This document shows positions 14,900-16,504 of a stretch of DNA of 16,504 nucleotides, one piece after another (position 1 is the first letter of the stretch; the number at the start of each line of letters is the position of its first letter). The DNA lies in NCBI GenBank assembly GCA_015491585.1, contig WFVQ01000152.1:1-16504 (forward strand), given 5' to 3'. This DNA comes from Deltaproteobacteria bacterium. GTDB lineage: Bacteria > Desulfobacterota > Dissulfuribacteria > Dissulfuribacterales > S140-46. The translations under genes and the position numbers were made by a program. The notes under the pieces are model-generated. The model was not told the DNA's origin. It saw nothing but the letters and a program-made list of their open reading frames with translations, and searched no databases.

Positions 14900-15754
14900 C
14901 TAACCAACCAGCAGCGCCGCGGCCGTGGCCACGAACATCACCATGCTGACCGCACCGTTGAGGGTGAAGAACGCCATGTCCATCCTGGAGAGGTCATCTG
15001 GCCGCACAGCCATCCGTTGCATCACGAAGAAGATGGATACCGCCCCCAGCCCAGCGAAGTAGATCCAGTTGAGGTGAGCGTAAAACCCTACGTAACAGAA
15101 GACCGCAAAGGCCACCAGATGGAAGACGGCAGAGAGCAGAAAGGCCCGCCTGATTCCAAGCCACGCCGGAATGGAGTGGAGGCCAACATTCCGGTCGAAC
15201 TCCGCGTCCATGCAGGCATAGAGGATATCGAACCCTGCCACCCAGAACATGACCCCCAAGGTCACCAGGCCAGGAAGCACGCTCCAGCTCCCATTCACCG
15301 CAATCCAACCAGCACTGGGAGCCAGCCCTATGGCGAAGCCAAGGAAGAGGTGGCACCAGGCGGTAAAGCGCTTCGTATATGAGTAGGCGAGAGTGATACC
15401 GAGCACCACCGGCGAAAGCCGGAAGGCCAGGGGATTGAGCATATAGGCCGCAGCGAAGAAGACCCCGGCGGAGAGCAACACCAGAATCCATGCCTCTGCC
15501 ACGCCTATCTCTCCCTTGGGAATTGCGCGGTCCTTGGTCCTGGGATTCATGGCGTCGAACCTCCGGTCCACGATCCTGTTGAACCCCATAGCCGCGGTCC
15601 TCGCACCTACCATCGCCACGAGTATCCAGACGCACTTCTCCACTGGAGGCACGCCCCCGGCCGCCAGAAACGCCCCCAGAAAGGCGAAAGGCAGCGCGAA
15701 CACAGTGTGCTCGAACTTTATCATCTCCAGGAAGACCTTGACCTTTGCCAACAT
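14900..15754 (-). CDS. ubiA: UbiA-family prenyltransferase (4-hydroxybenzoate or futalosine-pathway MqnP type)
   Basis: 284 residues and strongly hydrophobic, with about eight or nine membrane helices. The first Asp-rich motif is NRIVDRRFDAMNPRTKDR (59-76, D63 and D67) and the second DAEFD (183-187); both bind magnesium and the prenyl diphosphate. The family transfers a polyprenyl chain to an aromatic ring during quinone synthesis, in the inner membrane. The start MLAKVKVFLEMIKFEHT fits the family. A GTG at 15760 overlapping the ubiX stop as GTGA is also possible, and GGAGG lies 10 nt from the ATG and 4 nt from the GTG. With ubiX directly upstream and anaerobic-type neighbours, menaquinone via the futalosine route (MqnP) is as likely as ubiquinone; other pathway genes lie outside. 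Confidence 0.85.
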   Translation of the reverse strand: MLAKVKVFLEMIKFEHTVFALPFAFLGAFLAAGGVPPVEKCVWILVAMVGARTAAMGFNRIVDRRFDAMNPRTKDRAIPKGEIGVAEAWILVLLSAGVFFAAAYMLNPLAFRLSPVVLGITLAYSYTKRFTAWCHLFLGFAIGLAPSAGWIAVNGSWSVLPGLVTLGVMFWVAGFDILYACMDAEFDRNVGLHSIPAWLGIRRAFLLSAVFHLVAFAVFCYVGFYAHLNWIYFAGLGAVSIFFVMQRMAVRPDDLSRMDMAFFTLNGAVSMVMFVATAAALLVG

Positions 15755-15756
15755 GC

Positions 15757-16341
15757 TCACGGCCCCTCCCACCTATCGATCTCGACATCGAAACCCAGGA
15801 ATTGCGCTATCCTGCCGGCAAAAAACCGGGCCATCTCGTGGAGCCCCGCTGGCTTGTGATAAAAGCTGGGCATTGCCGGAAAGATGGTCGCACCCGCGTC
15901 GTGACACCTCAGCATGTTCTCCAGATGGGTGCGGTTGAACGGGGCCTCGCGCACGGCCAGGATCAGCGGCCGCCCCTCCTTGAGAAAACAGTCTGCCGCG
16001 CGGTGAATCAGGTTCGAGGAGATGCCCCCGGCTATAGCCGCCAGAGTGCCCATAGTGCAGGGAAGCACCACCATAGCCCGCCACCGGGCCGAGCCGCTGG
16101 CCGGACGGGCGGTGAAATCCCGGAAGTCGTACACCTCTGCGGCGAGCTCCTCCATTTCCGGCACTGCGCCAGGCCCCAGCTCCAACGCCGCGACCTGGGC
16201 GCCTGCATCAGAGATCACCAGATGCGCCTCCTGACCCACCTCTCTCATCACTTCCAGGAACTTCAGGGCATAAAGGGTGCCGCTGGCCCCAGTGACTGCA
16301 AGCAGAAGCGGATGGGAAGAATTATGAGCAGAAGCGGCCAT
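15757..16341 (-). CDS. ubiX: Flavin prenyltransferase UbiX
   Basis: 194 residues, the usual size. UbiX joins dimethylallyl phosphate to FMN to make prenylated FMN, the cofactor of UbiD-type decarboxylases. Motifs: LLLAVTGASGTLYA (12-25) for FMN phosphate binding, VISDAG (42-47), LPCTMGTLAAIAGGISSNLIHRAADC (93-118), REAPFN (131-136) and MPSFYHKP (157-164). Family members often read RETPL where this one reads REAPF. The start is ATG 16341. AGGAGG lies about 13 nt upstream, rather far, with a closer AGGGG 2 nt upstream. It overlaps or abuts ubiA, so both serve the same quinone pathway; a UbiD partner is not in the window. Confidence 0.9.
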   Translation of the reverse strand: MAASAHNSSHPLLLAVTGASGTLYALKFLEVMREVGQEAHLVISDAGAQVAALELGPGAVPEMEELAAEVYDFRDFTARPASGSARWRAMVVLPCTMGTLAAIAGGISSNLIHRAADCFLKEGRPLILAVREAPFNRTHLENMLRCHDAGATIFPAMPSFYHKPAGLHEMARFFAGRIAQFLGFDVEIDRWEGP

Positions 16342-16377
16342 AGCCCCTGATAGACCTCCTGGAAAACACGGGGAATA

Positions 16378-16396
16378 CACCGGCAAGCCGCCGGTG
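16378..16396. repeat. Perfect 7-bp inverted repeat in the ubiX leader
   Basis: CACCGGC and GCCGGTG arms around a 5-nt centre. It lies 37 bp before the ubiX ATG and at the predicted transcription start, so it could be an operator or a 5' leader hairpin. No run of T follows on either strand, so it is not an intrinsic terminator. Confidence 0.5.
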
Positions 16397-16400
16397 CCTC

Positions 16401-16409
16401 ACTATACCA
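16401..16409 (-). promoter_or_regulatory. Candidate extended -10 promoter for the ubiX operon
   Basis: TGGTATAGT on the minus strand matches the extended -10 form (TGn then TATAGT, 5 of 6 to consensus). The nearby TTGACG (16418-16423) is only 11 nt away and cannot serve as a normally spaced -35. Predicted start is near 16394, inside the inverted repeat. Confidence 0.4.
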
Positions 16410-16442
16410 AAGAGAACCGTCAAGGGCATCACCCAATCACAG

Positions 16443-16463
16443 GCCCGCCTCCAGAGGCAGGGC
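16443..16463. repeat. Imperfect hairpin near the right edge
   Basis: GCCCGCCT and AGGCAGGGC can pair as an 8-bp stem with one bulged A and a CCAG loop. No T-run follows on either strand, so its role is unclear. It could belong to the end of a gene lying beyond the window. I see nothing else recognisable between 16410 and 16504. Confidence 0.25.
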
Positions 16464-16504
16464 AGAGGAGCAACTGCCAGGAAGGTTAAGCTGATGTCCA
16501 GCTT

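Noticed and set aside
14994..15788. Second minus-strand frame overlapping ubiA
   Set aside because: It is the +1 frame of ubiA, with Gly/Arg-rich composition and none of the membrane character or motifs.
15745..16350. Plus-strand open frame opposite ubiX
   Set aside because: ubiX is clearly real, and the antisense frame resembles no family.
1..16504. tRNA, rRNA, CRISPR array, transposase or integrase
   Set aside because: I looked on both strands and saw no repeats with spacers, no tRNA-like cloverleaf and no transposase or integrase motifs.

Overview
This 16.5 kb window looks like bacterial chromosome. It holds 14 protein genes, 13 on the minus strand and one on the plus strand. There is no sign of a plasmid, phage, insertion sequence, CRISPR array or RNA gene, and no gene-free stretch over 300 bases. 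The lineage cannot be fixed. A futalosine- or ubiquinone-type ubiX/ubiA pair, an NAD-linked dihydroorotate dehydrogenase (pyrK/pyrD) and oxygen-sensitive-looking flavoproteins point to an anaerobic bacterium. Synergistota or a deltaproteobacterium-like group is possible, but this is a weak inference.

Right part (about 9.8-16.5 kb, GC-rich). Read leftward from 16.4 kb is a compact operon of core metabolism: ubiX (flavin prenyltransferase), ubiA (quinone-precursor prenyltransferase), pyrK, pyrD and an exported UshA-type 5'-nucleotidase. Adjacent genes overlap or are less than 20 bp apart. The operon meets a single plus-strand gene for a PPC/DUF296-domain protein tail to tail, 11 bp away. An intergenic region near 11.0 kb probably carries divergent promoters; from it, a HAD phosphatase gene and an MBL-fold hydrolase gene run leftward.

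Left part (about 0-9.8 kb, clearly more AT-rich). Seven co-directional genes form a surface-glycan type cluster. In transcription order they are an AsnB-type amidotransferase, a membrane-anchored family 2 glycosyltransferase, a NodB-like polysaccharide deacetylase, an ATP-grasp ligase, a double flavodoxin-fold flavoprotein, an enolase-superfamily enzyme, and a fusion of a class II glutamine amidotransferase with an N-acetyl-sugar amidotransferase domain. The middle three (ATP-grasp, flavoprotein, enolase superfamily) are not standard polysaccharide genes. Together with two glutamine-dependent amide-nitrogen enzymes, they suggest synthesis of an unusual nitrogen-containing decoration on a cell-surface sugar. 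This is inference from domain content; no substrate can be read from the sequence. No flippase, polymerase or nucleotide-sugar gene lies in the window, so the cluster probably continues beyond the left edge.

The change in base composition falls inside the 3' end of the MBL gene, near 9.6-9.8 kb. This fits a glycan island inserted or exchanged next to conserved core genes.
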